From contig OZ241383.1 in the NCBI GenBank assembly GCA_965200775.1, positions 1,302,001-1,366,000 of the forward strand: a DNA stretch of 64,000 nt, read 5' to 3'. The notes under the pieces were generated by a model. The model made no database searches. It saw nothing but the letters and a program-made list of their open reading frames with translations, and was not told where the DNA came from. Positions 24,656 through 33,304 of the stretch are shown in pieces. Position 1 is the stretch's first letter; every line of letters starts with the position of its first letter. Source of the stretch: Poriferisocius sp965200775. Lineage in GTDB: Bacteria; Actinomycetota; Acidimicrobiia; Acidimicrobiales; Bin134. The position numbers and the translations under genes were made by a program.

Positions 24656-26167
24656 TCAGCTACGCACCACCCCGCGCAAGCGGTAGATCCGCAGGTCGGT
24701 GCCCCCCTCCTCGAACTCCAGCCGCTCGAAACCGGCCCGCCGGAGGTCGAGGTCGAAGCTGTCCACGTTCAGCGGGGTCCACTCCGAGGCCGCGCTGACG
24801 TCGAAGACGATCCACTCCACGTTGGCACCGGCCGCGTCGGCAGCCAGGTCGGGGTCGCCCCCGGTGTCGAGTTCGTACAGCCGGAAGCGGTCGGACAGCA
24901 GGGGCAGGATCTGCTCCGATGCTCGCACCGCGACGTCGGACGGCACTTGGTCTGCCGCTTCCTTGCGGGCCAGGTCGATCACGTCACGTTGGCCCCAATC
25001 CCACGGTTTTTCGTACAACGAGCTGGGCGCGTCCCGTAGGAAGAAGATGCACGCCGTGAGCGCCAGCGCGGTGAGCAGGCGCCGGTCCACGTTCACCCGC
25101 TCCACCAGAATCCGGCCCGACCGGGCCAAGGCGAAGACGGTGGCCACGAACACGAATGCCGTTACCGGCACCGTTTGGGCTGCTTCGGCGAGCTGTCCCG
25201 AGGGCACGTCGGCCACCAGGTACATCGCGAACAGGGGAACCACCGGGAGCACGTAGCGGGGCGCCACCAGCGGCAGCAGCATCACCGGAGCCAGAAGGAT
25301 CACGATCACCTGGAAGTTGGTCTGTGATACGGCCTCAGAGATCACCTCGTGAGGAGCCGAGATCAGGCCCCACAGCACCGATCCGGGGTGCCCATCACCG
25401 AACTTCGAGAACGCCTCGAGGTGGGGGAACCTTCCACCGTTGAACCGGGTTTGGATAGCGGTGATCGATACGAGCCCGTAGGCCAGGCCGCTGAGTGCGA
25501 TGGTGCCGCCCGGCCGCCGCTTGCCCTCCATCATCACCAGCAGGCCGAGCCCGGAGATGGCGAACGCCAGATCCGACCGGCAGACCACCACCAACAGTGC
25601 GTACAGAGCGAACCGGTTCCAGCGCCCGCTCAACGCATGGAGCGCCGCGGCCAACAGGGCGGGTACGGCCAGGGCTTCGGGGTGGAAGTCGGCCAGGTTG
25701 ACGGTGTGGATGGCGGGGTAGATGCAGTAGGCCAGCACAACGGCGGCGGAGGCCCCCGTCCTGAGGTTTCCGAGCCGGCGGGCGATCCGCCACAGCGGCA
25801 CCACACCCAAAGCCAGGGCCACCGATTGGAGCACGAGCAGGGTGGGCTGGTCGGGGAAGATCGAGGTCAGCAGGGCCACCGGGTAGAGGATGAACGCGGC
25901 CTGCTCCCACAGCAGGTTGTGTCCAGCCACGCTGGAGAACGGCTTGTAGCCTTCGCCGATCAGCCAGACCCCCTGAAGGTGAACCGACAGATCCGTCCCG
26001 GCGTCCAACTGGTAGGCCCGGGTCAACGCCAGCCCCGCCAGCGCCCCGCTCAGGAAAAGGGCGACAACCCACGGAACGGCCCGGTCGAGCTGGCGGGTTT
26101 CGAGGCGGGCCTGCCAGCGCAGCGAGAAGATCTCCAGCCTGCGGCGCCACTGGGCCGGCGTGCTCAT
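24656..26167 (-). CDS. DUF2079 polytopic membrane protein
   Basis: 503-residue membrane protein with about 11 hydrophobic helices and a globular C-terminal part of about 110 residues. The family mark is the first extracytoplasmic loop, with a D-L-S-V-H-L-Q pattern, then HNLLWEQAAFIL and LLVLQSVALALGVVPLW. DUF2079 proteins look like GT-C glycosyltransferases, so transfer of a sugar from a lipid carrier outside the membrane is possible but unproven. No promoter box was found; a 51-base gap separates it from the amidohydrolase gene downstream of the tRNA. Confidence 0.85.
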   Translation of the reverse strand: MSTPAQWRRRLEIFSLRWQARLETRQLDRAVPWVVALFLSGALAGLALTRAYQLDAGTDLSVHLQGVWLIGEGYKPFSSVAGHNLLWEQAAFILYPVALLTSIFPDQPTLLVLQSVALALGVVPLWRIARRLGNLRTGASAAVVLAYCIYPAIHTVNLADFHPEALAVPALLAAALHALSGRWNRFALYALLVVVCRSDLAFAISGLGLLVMMEGKRRPGGTIALSGLAYGLVSITAIQTRFNGGRFPHLEAFSKFGDGHPGSVLWGLISAPHEVISEAVSQTNFQVIVILLAPVMLLPLVAPRYVLPVVPLFAMYLVADVPSGQLAEAAQTVPVTAFVFVATVFALARSGRILVERVNVDRRLLTALALTACIFFLRDAPSSLYEKPWDWGQRDVIDLARKEAADQVPSDVAVRASEQILPLLSDRFRLYELDTGGDPDLAADAAGANVEWIVFDVSAASEWTPLNVDSFDLDLRRAGFERLEFEEGGTDLRIYRLRGVVRS

Positions 26168-26218
26168 CGAGCCGCCTGCTTCATTCCGCTACCCCACCGG
26201 CACTCTGTTACCGGCCCG

Positions 26219-27940
26219 CTACCCGACCAGCACCGTTTGAGTGTCCCGTCCCGATCGGAGCAGGGTGCCGGGGCGGGTGTCGGTCATCCGGCCGTCGCTC
26301 ACAATGAGCTGCCCGTTCACCACCACGTGATCCACCCCTTCGGCGTCGGCAATCAGGCGGGCCGTACCACCGGGCAGGTCCTCCACCATGCGCATGGGGC
26401 CGGAACCGACCGTGGCCGGGTCGAACACCACCAGGTCGCCGTGCCAACCCTGCTCGATTCGGCCCCGTTCCCGCAGGCCGAACAGCCGGGCTGGGGCGTC
26501 GGTCAGCATGTGGACGGCCGACTCCAGCGTGGTCAACCGGCGGCCTCTGAGGCAGTCGCCCAGGAAGGCCGTGGTGTAGGGGGCGCCGCACATCCGGTCG
26601 AGGTGGGCCCCGGCATCGGAGCCGCCCAGAAGGGTGTGTTCGCTCTGCCATGCCTCGGCCCGGAGCCGCCAACTCTCGTCGTCGTCGTCGGTGGGGGCCG
26701 GCCACAGCACGGTTCGCAGATCGTCGGCCAGCACGATGTCCACGAGGGTGTCGAAGTGTCCGGTGCCCCGTTCTGCGGCGATGTCGGCCACAGTGCGACC
26801 GCTCAGGCCGTTGTTGGCAGAGCTGAAGGTGTCGCCGATCCGATAACCGCCCCAGCCGGTCAGGCGGCTGAACACCCCGGCGTCGGGGGACGCGGCCCGC
26901 TCGGCCAGGTGGGTTCTGGTTTCGGGATCGGCCAGGCGGGCCATTCGCTCGGGTACCGGCAGGCCGAGCACCTCCCCCCAGTCGGGCAGCATGTTGAGAG
27001 CGCAGTAGTTCAGGAAGCTCATGTTCATGCCGACCAGAACCGGCATGGTCAGCGCCACCACCCGGGCCCCGTGCTCGGCGGCCCGCACCGACGCTCCCAG
27101 CTGAGCCCGGTAACGGTCGGGGTCGGCGGAGTCGATGGTGAGCACGTTCCAGTTGAGCGGGCGGCGAGCGGCTCGGGACATGGCCACCATGAGATTGAGT
27201 TCGTCGTCGGTGAAGCCCTGCATGCAGCCGTCGGTGACGTACTCCAGGGTGGTGCCCTCGTGCTCGGCCACCACCGAGCACAGCGCCACCACCTCCTCGT
27301 TGCTGGCGAACCGGGATGCCACAGGCGCGCCGTCGCCATCGTTGTGGGTGTAGGACAGCGACGTGGAAAAACCCAGCCCACCGGCACGGATTCCCTCGGC
27401 CAAAGCGGCCTTCATGGCCTCGAGCTGTTCGGGGTCGGCCTCGTTGCCGGTGGCCTGCTCCCCCATCACGGCCCTGCGGATGGCGCAATGGCCGACAAGG
27501 AATCCGGCGTTCACCCCGATGTTGCCGTCCAGCCGGTCGAGGTATTCGGCAAACGAGCGCCACGACCAGTCGAGCCCGCTCTCCAGAGCTGTGAGGGGCA
27601 TACCCTCCACCTTGGCCATCATCCGTTGCAGGTAGGGGGCATCGCCGGGGGTGAGAGGGGCCAGGGTGAAGCCGCAGTTCCCGCCGATGATGGTGGTCAC
27701 GCCGTGGAGATTGGAAGGGGTGGCCGCTGGGTCCCAGAAGAGCTGGGCGTCGTAGTGGGTGTGGGGGTCCACAAAGCCGGGGCACACCACCTTGCCAGTG
27801 ATGTCGATCTCGGTACGTCCGGAGTCGGCCACCGTCCCAATGGCGGCGATGCGCCCTTCGGCCACCCCGAGGTCGCCGGAATACCCCGGCCCTCCGGTGC
27901 CGTCGATGATGGTGCCGTTGCGAAAAACCAGGTCCAACAC
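26219..27940 (-). CDS. N-acyl-D-amino acid deacylase-family amidohydrolase
   Basis: Metal-dependent amidohydrolase of 573 residues, in the D-aminoacylase/dihydroorotase-like group. The metal site is visible as PGFVDPHTHYD near residue 58, with GGSDAGAHLDRM late in the protein and VNGQLIVSDGRMT in the C-terminal composite domain. Substrates in the family are N-acyl-D-amino acids; specificity here is unknown. GTG start at 27940 with TAGAGT 7 bases upstream. It is divergent from tRNA-Pro. Confidence 0.88.
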   Translation of the reverse strand: MLDLVFRNGTIIDGTGGPGYSGDLGVAEGRIAAIGTVADSGRTEIDITGKVVCPGFVDPHTHYDAQLFWDPAATPSNLHGVTTIIGGNCGFTLAPLTPGDAPYLQRMMAKVEGMPLTALESGLDWSWRSFAEYLDRLDGNIGVNAGFLVGHCAIRRAVMGEQATGNEADPEQLEAMKAALAEGIRAGGLGFSTSLSYTHNDGDGAPVASRFASNEEVVALCSVVAEHEGTTLEYVTDGCMQGFTDDELNLMVAMSRAARRPLNWNVLTIDSADPDRYRAQLGASVRAAEHGARVVALTMPVLVGMNMSFLNYCALNMLPDWGEVLGLPVPERMARLADPETRTHLAERAASPDAGVFSRLTGWGGYRIGDTFSSANNGLSGRTVADIAAERGTGHFDTLVDIVLADDLRTVLWPAPTDDDDESWRLRAEAWQSEHTLLGGSDAGAHLDRMCGAPYTTAFLGDCLRGRRLTTLESAVHMLTDAPARLFGLRERGRIEQGWHGDLVVFDPATVGSGPMRMVEDLPGGTARLIADAEGVDHVVVNGQLIVSDGRMTDTRPGTLLRSGRDTQTVLVG

Positions 27941-27947
27941 GGGTTCA

Positions 27948-27953
27948 ACTCTA
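27948..27953 (-). promoter_or_regulatory. TANNNT -10-like box of the amidohydrolase gene
   Basis: Reads TAGAGT on the minus strand, 7 bases before GTG 27940. Confidence 0.5.
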
Positions 27954-28003
27954 CTGAAAACGATGGGGCATCCCTACCTCACCGCACTATGCTCTGCCCC
28001 TTA

Positions 28004-28081
28004 CGGGCTGTGGCGCAGCTTGGTTAGCGCGTCGGTCTGGGGGACCGAAGGTCCCGGGTTCAAATCCCGGCAGCCCGACCA
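28004..28081 (+). tRNA. tRNA-Pro (anticodon GGG), CCA encoded
   Basis: Cloverleaf read by eye: acceptor CGGGCTG/CAGCCCG, D arm GCGC-AGCTTGGTTA-GCGC, anticodon stem TCGGT/ACCGA with loop CTGGGGG (anticodon GGG), T arm CCGGG-TTCAAAT-CCCGG, discriminator A at 28078 and encoded CCA at 28079-28081. A TATGCT at 27988 may be the -10 element. It is not a tRNA-Sec. Confidence 0.96.
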
Positions 28082-28140
28082 CTCGGATTCGGCGGGGAAG
28101 GTTCTAGGTGCTTGGTCTGCGAACTTGTGGTCGCCAACCC

Positions 28141-28278
28141 CTAGGGCAGGGAATCCTCAGACCGCTTGCGCCGAGCGTCAGAGGGTGCCGCTCCGTCCAA
28201 GTCGGCGAGGCCGGCCTCAACCTGGGCCACGATCTCAGGGTTCCGAAGCAGCGCCTCCTCGTGAGCAGTCAAGGCCAT
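28141..28278 (-). CDS. Doubtful 45-residue protein
   Basis: Starts ATG 28278 and reads MALTAHEEALLRNPEIV then a short Ala/Asp stretch, ending in a charged tail before TAG. The amphipathic, charged character resembles the C-terminal part of small antitoxin-like proteins, so it may be a remnant. There is no toxin-like partner next to it. Function unknown; it may be a chance frame. Confidence 0.35.
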   Translation of the reverse strand: MALTAHEEALLRNPEIVAQVEAGLADLDGAAPSDARRKRSEDSLP

Positions 28279-28385
28279 AATGCACCCATCATCGCGCAGC
28301 AAGGTGAGTCAGGGTGACCCAATCTGCAACCCAAATTGAGCGTGCCGACCTTCCGAGGGTCGGGGGTGAACCCCAGAGTGGGCAG

Positions 28386-28391
28386 TAGGGT
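28386..28391 (+). promoter_or_regulatory. TANNNT -10-like box of lipoprotein gene
   Basis: TAGGGT ends 6 bases before GTG 28398. Confidence 0.5.
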
Positions 28392-28397
28392 GGCTCC

Positions 28398-29048
28398 GTG
28401 AGGAAGTGGCCTAGGCCGATGGCGGTGGTCCTGTCGCTGTTGTTGGTAGCTGCGGCGTGCTCCAGCGGCGGCGATTCCAGGCGGGCCGCTGAGCCTGAGC
28501 CAGCCCCTTCCAGCAGCCCCGAACCAACCACCGACCCGACCCCCTCACCGGCGACAGAGACTCCGTCAGCCCCAGCGGGCGACTCGGAAACGACCCCGGA
28601 CCCAACCCCCTCGCCAAAACCACAAACCCCAACCAGCAGCCCTGAACCCACATCTTCGGCGTATCCATATCCACCTCACTTCACAGAAGAGAGCATCTAC
28701 GAAGACTGCCTCAGCGTGGCCACGAGCGGCTTTTACGGTGACGATGACGGACCCTATTCAACCTTTGAGGATCTATTCGCTGTGGGTGCTACAAAAGGTA
28801 TCTACCCGCCCGATGAACCTGAACCTATGAGCGTCAGTGAATGCCAGAGTTTCGCCAATTGCATGTTCAACCGGGACCCCACCATGAGTGAAGAGGAACT
28901 GGACCTCGTTGGAACCCCCATGGGCCACTTCAGGCTTGCAGCAAATACATCGGGACCCTGCTACCCACCCCGCTGGGCTGCGTTCCACAACAGCTTCGTG
29001 GACTTCCTGGAGTCGATGGTCGAGAATCACCCAGCCGCCGACGAATAA
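28398..29048 (+). CDS. Secreted lipoprotein of unknown function
   Basis: 216 residues. A lipoprotein signal (MRKWPRPMAVVL, core, VAAAC) is followed by about 75 residues of Pro/Ser/Thr/Glu linker, then a domain of about 115 residues with five cysteines in the pattern DCLSV, SECQSFANCMF and GPCYPP, which may form disulfides. I do not recognise the domain. The linker style matches the lipoproteins at 1674 and 3495. GTG start with a TAGGGT box 6 bases upstream. Confidence 0.8.
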   Translation: MRKWPRPMAVVLSLLLVAAACSSGGDSRRAAEPEPAPSSSPEPTTDPTPSPATETPSAPAGDSETTPDPTPSPKPQTPTSSPEPTSSAYPYPPHFTEESIYEDCLSVATSGFYGDDDGPYSTFEDLFAVGATKGIYPPDEPEPMSVSECQSFANCMFNRDPTMSEEELDLVGTPMGHFRLAANTSGPCYPPRWAAFHNSFVDFLESMVENHPAADE

Positions 29049-29093
29049 GCGGATATGACCCCGTAATAACGGCCAACAGCCCTGCAAGAGCTG

Positions 29094-29315
29094 TCAAAAG
29101 AGCAGGGCGATGCCTTGGATGGCCCGCCAGCCAAGGTAGATGGCGGCGGCGGTGATGGCGACCCAGAAGTGCCAGGGGACCCTCTGAGGAGTCGTGGAGG
29201 TCGCAGATTCGGAGCCGGCCGGGGCATCAACCGTGGCGCCGCAGGAGGGGCAGGCACCGTCGGTGGTCAGCGAGCGGGGATTCCAGAACCGCTCACAGGG
29301 CTCGCACCACGGCAT
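29094..29315 (-). CDS. Small zinc-ribbon membrane protein
   Basis: 73 residues: an N-terminal zinc ribbon (MPWCEPCERFW, then CPSCG), a short Ser/Thr linker and one C-terminal transmembrane helix. Proteins of this shape occur next to housekeeping genes in actinobacteria; the role is unknown. ATG 29315 was preferred to TTG 29327. It starts 22 bases after the phosphatase gene stop on the same strand and is probably co-transcribed. Confidence 0.7.
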   Translation of the reverse strand: MPWCEPCERFWNPRSLTTDGACPSCGATVDAPAGSESATSTTPQRVPWHFWVAITAAAIYLGWRAIQGIALLF

Positions 29316-29337
29316 GTCCCGAAGCAACCAGCCGGTG

Positions 29338-30450
29338 TCAGGCCCTTCGCACGGCGAGGATGGCCACGTCGTCGGAGATGGTGCCGTCGGCGAAGTCCCG
29401 AGCCGCTTCCATCAGCGATTTGCACAGAACACTGGGCGAAACGGTGGGGTCGCGCCGGAGGTGCTGGGCAATGCGGTCCTCACCGAACTGGGCGTCGCCG
29501 TAGCGAACTTCGGCCAAACCGTCGGTGTACATCAGCACCATGTCGCCAGAGTCGAGGGGTATCTCCCGGCTGAAGTAGCTGCTGCGGGAGTCGAGCATCA
29601 ACAGGGCCCCGGTTGCTCGCAGCGGCTGCACCTCCCGCTCGTGCCACAGCCAGGCCGCCGGGTGACCCGCCGAGGCGTAGCGCATGGTTTGGGCCTCGGT
29701 GTCGAACACCGCGATCACCACCGAGATGAACTCCTCGGCCCGCTCGATCGACGACATCTGGGCATTCAGCTCTTCGAGAGCCTGGGCCGGGTCGCGGAAC
29801 TGGCTCAGGAACACCCGAAGCAGGTACTTGGCCTGAAACGCTGTGATGGACGACTCGATGCCCCTACCGGCCACGTCGCCAATCACCGCTGCCACCCGGG
29901 TGCTGCTCACCTGGAACACGTCAAAGAAGTCGCCGGCCATCACCCCTTCGCCGGCCTGGTACATCTGTCCCATCTCGAAACCGGCGAACTCGGGCAGTTC
30001 GTCGGGGGCCAGCCGTCCGGCCCAGGCCAGCGGAGCGAGGTCGCCCTGGCTAAGCGTCTGCTCCGCCCGGCGCTCCATCTCGAACCGCTCCTGGGTGAGC
30101 CGGGCCTCGGCGATGGAACGGCGACCCCCCCACCACAGCGGGAACAGGGCGGGCACCACAACCAGGGCCAGGACGGCGGCTACGGCCCTGGCTTCCACCG
30201 CGGCGGTCACCGCGGCCACCACCATGAGAACCCCGTAGAGGAGCGCAGCGTGGGCATCCCGGCGGAAGCTCGACTGGGCCAGGGTCCGGGCGGCCTCGTA
30301 GGCGTCCTCACCCTCCTGGTCGAACCCCTCGCCGGCGTGGGTGCGCTCTATTCGGAGCAAGAACCGGTAACGATGGTGGGCCGCTCGGGCGAATACCCAG
30401 GTGGCCACCCCGCAGACCCCTGCGGTGAGGATGAGGAGCAGGGACTCCAT
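29338..30450 (-). CDS. Membrane-anchored SpoIIE/RsbU-type PP2C phosphatase
   Basis: Serine/threonine phosphatase of 370 residues. One N-terminal and two central hydrophobic helices (residues 1-110) anchor a cytoplasmic SpoIIE domain (about 150-368). Metal-binding acidic residues are visible in AGDFFDVF, IGDVAGRGI, YTDGLAE and ISDDVAIL. Such enzymes dephosphorylate anti-anti-sigma factors in partner-switching cascades, but no STAS or HATPase partner is nearby. ATG 30450 has TAGTCT 7 bases upstream, inside the end of der. Confidence 0.9.
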   Translation of the reverse strand: MESLLLILTAGVCGVATWVFARAAHHRYRFLLRIERTHAGEGFDQEGEDAYEAARTLAQSSFRRDAHAALLYGVLMVVAAVTAAVEARAVAAVLALVVVPALFPLWWGGRRSIAEARLTQERFEMERRAEQTLSQGDLAPLAWAGRLAPDELPEFAGFEMGQMYQAGEGVMAGDFFDVFQVSSTRVAAVIGDVAGRGIESSITAFQAKYLLRVFLSQFRDPAQALEELNAQMSSIERAEEFISVVIAVFDTEAQTMRYASAGHPAAWLWHEREVQPLRATGALLMLDSRSSYFSREIPLDSGDMVLMYTDGLAEVRYGDAQFGEDRIAQHLRRDPTVSPSVLCKSLMEAARDFADGTISDDVAILAVRRA

Positions 30451-30457
30451 GGCCGAA

Positions 30458-30463
30458 AGACTA
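30458..30463 (-). promoter_or_regulatory. TANNNT -10-like box of phosphatase gene
   Basis: Reads TAGTCT on the minus strand, 7 bases before ATG 30450; it overlaps the stop codon of der. Confidence 0.45.
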
Positions 30464-31885
30464 CTCCTGCGAGCGCCGCCGCACCCGAAGCTTAACCGGC
30501 ACCGACCCCAGATCGAAGGCCTCCCGAAGGCGGCGTTCCAGGTAGCGCAGGTAGGTGCGGGGCAAGGTCCGGTTGGCGAACAGCGTGAAAGTAGGGGGAT
30601 CGGTGGCCCCCTGGGTGGCGTACATCACCCGGACGCCGTCGGGAGCGGGATGGGCCGCCTGGGCGTTGCGAATCACCTGGTTGACGGCATGGGTGGGGAT
30701 GCGCCGCTGGTACTCGGCGATCACCCCCCGAAGCTGGGGCAGCAGGCGGTGAACCCCCTTGCCGGACAGAGCGCTCATCCGCAGAACAGCGGCGTCGCCC
30801 AGGAAATGAAGACGGCCGCCCACATCTGCCAGCACCGCTTCGTGACCCTCTCGGTCGAGCAGATCCCACTTGTTCAGCACCACCACGATGGGGCATCCCG
30901 CCGCGTCGATGCGCTCGGCCAGGCGCTGGTCCTGGTGGGTGACGCCGACGGTGGAATCCACAACCAGAAGGGCTATGTCGGACCGGTCCACCGCTGCCAG
31001 AGCCCGCAGCAACGAGTAGTACTCGGTGGCCTGGTCGATACGGGCCCGGCGGCGCATCCCCGCGGTGTCGACAAACCGGATGGGCCCCAGCTCGGTAACC
31101 ACCACGGTGTCGATGGCGTCACGGGTAGTGCCCGGCTGGTCGTGAACCACCGAACGATCGTCACCGATGAGCCGATTGAACAGGGTGGACTTCCCCGCGT
31201 TGGGCCGCCCCACCAGGGCAACGGACAAGACGTTCGCCTCGGGGTCGGCTTCACGGTCGCCCCTGGGATGATCGGCCCCCGGTTCCTCCGGTCCAGCACT
31301 GGGATCGGCCCGCTCCCCGTTGCTGGTCTCGGGCTGTTCGGGGAGCGATTCCATGACGGCATCCAACAGGTCGCCCACTCCCCTGCCGTGCAGGGCGCTC
31401 ACCGGAAAGGGATCGCCGAGGCCCAGCCTGACGAACTCCCATATGAGGTTCTCGTGGCGCCCGTCGTCCACCTTGTTGACCGCAATGAACGTAGGGCCGG
31501 GCCGACCCCGCAACCGGCCGGCCACCCCTTCGTCATCGCCGGTGATGCCGGACCGGGAGTCCACCACCATCACCACCGCATCGGCGTCTTGCATCGACTT
31601 CTCGCTCTGGGCCGAGACCTTGGCGTCCATGGAGGGGTTGTCGCTCGCCCCCTCGGGAAGCCACCCGCCTGTGTCCACCACCGTGAACGCTCTCCCCTGC
31701 CAGCTCGCGGGCATCTCTTTGCGGTCGCGGGTCACTCCGGGCTGCTCGGCCACGATGGCCTCCCGGCGTCCCAGGATGCGGTTCATCAGCGTGGACTTAC
31801 CCACATTGGGCCGCCCGACAATCGCAACCGTCGGCAAACCCGAAGCATCCACCGGCAACACCGCCTCGGAACCAGACCTAGCCAT
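30461..31885 (-). CDS. der: Ribosome-assembly GTPase Der (EngA)
   Basis: Double-GTPase needed for maturation of the large ribosomal subunit. 474 residues. The two G domains show GRPNVGKST and GRPNAGKST with DTGG/DTAG G3 motifs and NKVD/NKWD G4 motifs; a Glu/Pro-rich insertion of about 30 residues separates them. The KH-like C-terminal domain ends RRRSQE. ATG 31885 was chosen; it overlaps the DUF512 gene by 8 bases, as is common for this gene pair. Confidence 0.96.
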   Translation of the reverse strand: MARSGSEAVLPVDASGLPTVAIVGRPNVGKSTLMNRILGRREAIVAEQPGVTRDRKEMPASWQGRAFTVVDTGGWLPEGASDNPSMDAKVSAQSEKSMQDADAVVMVVDSRSGITGDDEGVAGRLRGRPGPTFIAVNKVDDGRHENLIWEFVRLGLGDPFPVSALHGRGVGDLLDAVMESLPEQPETSNGERADPSAGPEEPGADHPRGDREADPEANVLSVALVGRPNAGKSTLFNRLIGDDRSVVHDQPGTTRDAIDTVVVTELGPIRFVDTAGMRRRARIDQATEYYSLLRALAAVDRSDIALLVVDSTVGVTHQDQRLAERIDAAGCPIVVVLNKWDLLDREGHEAVLADVGGRLHFLGDAAVLRMSALSGKGVHRLLPQLRGVIAEYQRRIPTHAVNQVIRNAQAAHPAPDGVRVMYATQGATDPPTFTLFANRTLPRTYLRYLERRLREAFDLGSVPVKLRVRRRSQE

Positions 31886-33254
31886 CGAGCGCCCTTCGCA
31901 GGGCAAGTCCGTCGGTGGGCACGATCTCGACAGGTCGGGGCAGGTCGTCGGGCCGGGTACCGTCCAGGAAAACCCCCTGCGACAGGCACACATCGGGCAG
32001 CAAGTAGCGGTGCCCCTCGGGCTCGGTTGAAAGCGTGCGGGCGATGTCCTCTCCCACCAACAACCCGGCCACCGCTGTGGTGCCGCCGAAAAACCGATTC
32101 TCCACCGGCACCACCCGCACCTCCTCCCGGCCCAGCGATGCCACCAGCGGCTCCAGAACGGCAGCCCCGTACTCCCCGGTAATCACCCCTACGGGCGCCC
32201 CCCGCCGAGGTCGCAGGTTGATAGCGGTCTCCCTGCCCGCCATCTCCCCATCGGTGCGGGGTGCTCGGTAACCGTCGGCCGGCGCACCGTCCACCCAAGC
32301 GAAGAACCCCGACCGGGTTCCGGTCACCGCCTCAGTCTCGCCCATGAACTCCAGACGCAACGTGGCTGCCATCCCCACCCCGTCCTCGTGCATGGGGAAC
32401 TCCTCGTAGGCCTCGGCACCGGGAAAGTCGAGCCCGGCCAGCAGGTAGTACTCGTCGGCGGCGAACACCAGACGGCGACCGAGTGCCCGAAGGTTGATCT
32501 CCTGCCACTGTCGCACTGCTACGACCACCGCCTGTGCCTCTGCGCGGGTGTGGGGCCGAAGCCGGGGCTCGGTGGTGTGACGGGACACCCCCAAGGGCAC
32601 CACACAAACGCTGGCCAGCTCGGAATACTCGTCGGTGATCCCGGCCAGGGTGTCCTCCAGCACATCGGCGTCGTTCACGTCCGGACACACCACGATCTGT
32701 CCGTGAACCTCGATGCCCTCGTCCAGAAGAGCCCGCAGCCAGCGCAGGCTGATGGCCCCCCGGCGGTTGCGCAGCATGGAGGCCCGAACGTCGGGGTCGG
32801 TGGCGTGAATGCTCACATTCAGGGGTGAGAGCCGTTCGGTGACCACCCGCTCGAGGTCGGCCTCGGTGAAACGGGTGAGGGTGGTGAAGTTCCCGTACAG
32901 AAACGACAACCGGTAGTCGTCGTCCTTCAGATACAGGCTGGGTCGCAAGCCGGGCGGCAACTGGTAGATGAAGCAGAACTCGCAGTGGTTGTCGCAGGTG
33001 GTAACCCTGTCGAACAGCGCCGAGTCCATCTGCACGCCCAGCGGTTCACCGGGCCCCTTGAGAACCTCCAGCTCCAGCACCACCCCGTCGCGGCGCAGAT
33101 CCATGCTCAGCTCCGGTTCGTCCACGAGCTGCTGGTACTCGATCACGTCCTTGGGCGCGCAGCCGTTCACGGCCAGAAGCTCGTCTCCGACTCTCAGGCC
33201 GACCCGCTGGGCAACCGACCCGTCGGCCACCGCGGAAACCCGAGGCGCGGTCAT
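31878..33254 (-). CDS. DUF512 radical-SAM-like protein with PDZ domain
   Basis: 458-residue cytoplasmic protein: an N-terminal PDZ-like domain (1-65), then C87-x3-C91-x2-C94, the cluster motif of radical SAM enzymes, with YLKDDDYRLSFLYGNF after it, and a C-terminal DUF512 domain. The family lies beside der in many bacteria; the reaction is unknown. ATG 33254 was chosen, the first codon that gives a normal PDZ start. Confidence 0.9.
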   Translation of the reverse strand: MTAPRVSAVADGSVAQRVGLRVGDELLAVNGCAPKDVIEYQQLVDEPELSMDLRRDGVVLELEVLKGPGEPLGVQMDSALFDRVTTCDNHCEFCFIYQLPPGLRPSLYLKDDDYRLSFLYGNFTTLTRFTEADLERVVTERLSPLNVSIHATDPDVRASMLRNRRGAISLRWLRALLDEGIEVHGQIVVCPDVNDADVLEDTLAGITDEYSELASVCVVPLGVSRHTTEPRLRPHTRAEAQAVVVAVRQWQEINLRALGRRLVFAADEYYLLAGLDFPGAEAYEEFPMHEDGVGMAATLRLEFMGETEAVTGTRSGFFAWVDGAPADGYRAPRTDGEMAGRETAINLRPRRGAPVGVITGEYGAAVLEPLVASLGREEVRVVPVENRFFGGTTAVAGLLVGEDIARTLSTEPEGHRYLLPDVCLSQGVFLDGTRPDDLPRPVEIVPTDGLALRRALDG

Positions 33255-33291
33255 GGCCGGAATAATACGGGGTGGAGAGGGCAATCTTGGC

Positions 33292-33297
33292 TAAATT
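33292..33297 (+). promoter_or_regulatory. TANNNT -10-like box of ispH
   Basis: TAAATT ends 7 bases before ATG 33305. Confidence 0.5.
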
Positions 33298-33304
33298 GAC
33301 GGTG

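Larger units (their letters stand above)
28082..28397. other. 316-base stretch after the tRNA, no well-supported gene
   Basis: Apart from one doubtful 45-codon minus-strand frame (28141-28278) and the promoter box of the lipoprotein gene at 28386, I see nothing here: no repeat of the tRNA 3' end, no integrase and no insertion sequence. Confidence 0.6.

Noticed and set aside
25349..28027. Long plus-strand open frame of about 890 codons
   Set aside because: It lies antisense to the DUF2079 and amidohydrolase genes, which have clear family motifs; it also runs into the tRNA.
28004..28081. tRNA considered as tRNA-Sec
   Set aside because: Its anticodon is GGG and the arms are of normal size; it is tRNA-Pro. 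No tRNA-Sec was found in the window.
28082..28397. Integration scar next to tRNA-Pro
   Set aside because: No repeat of the tRNA 3' end and no integrase or phage gene were found nearby.
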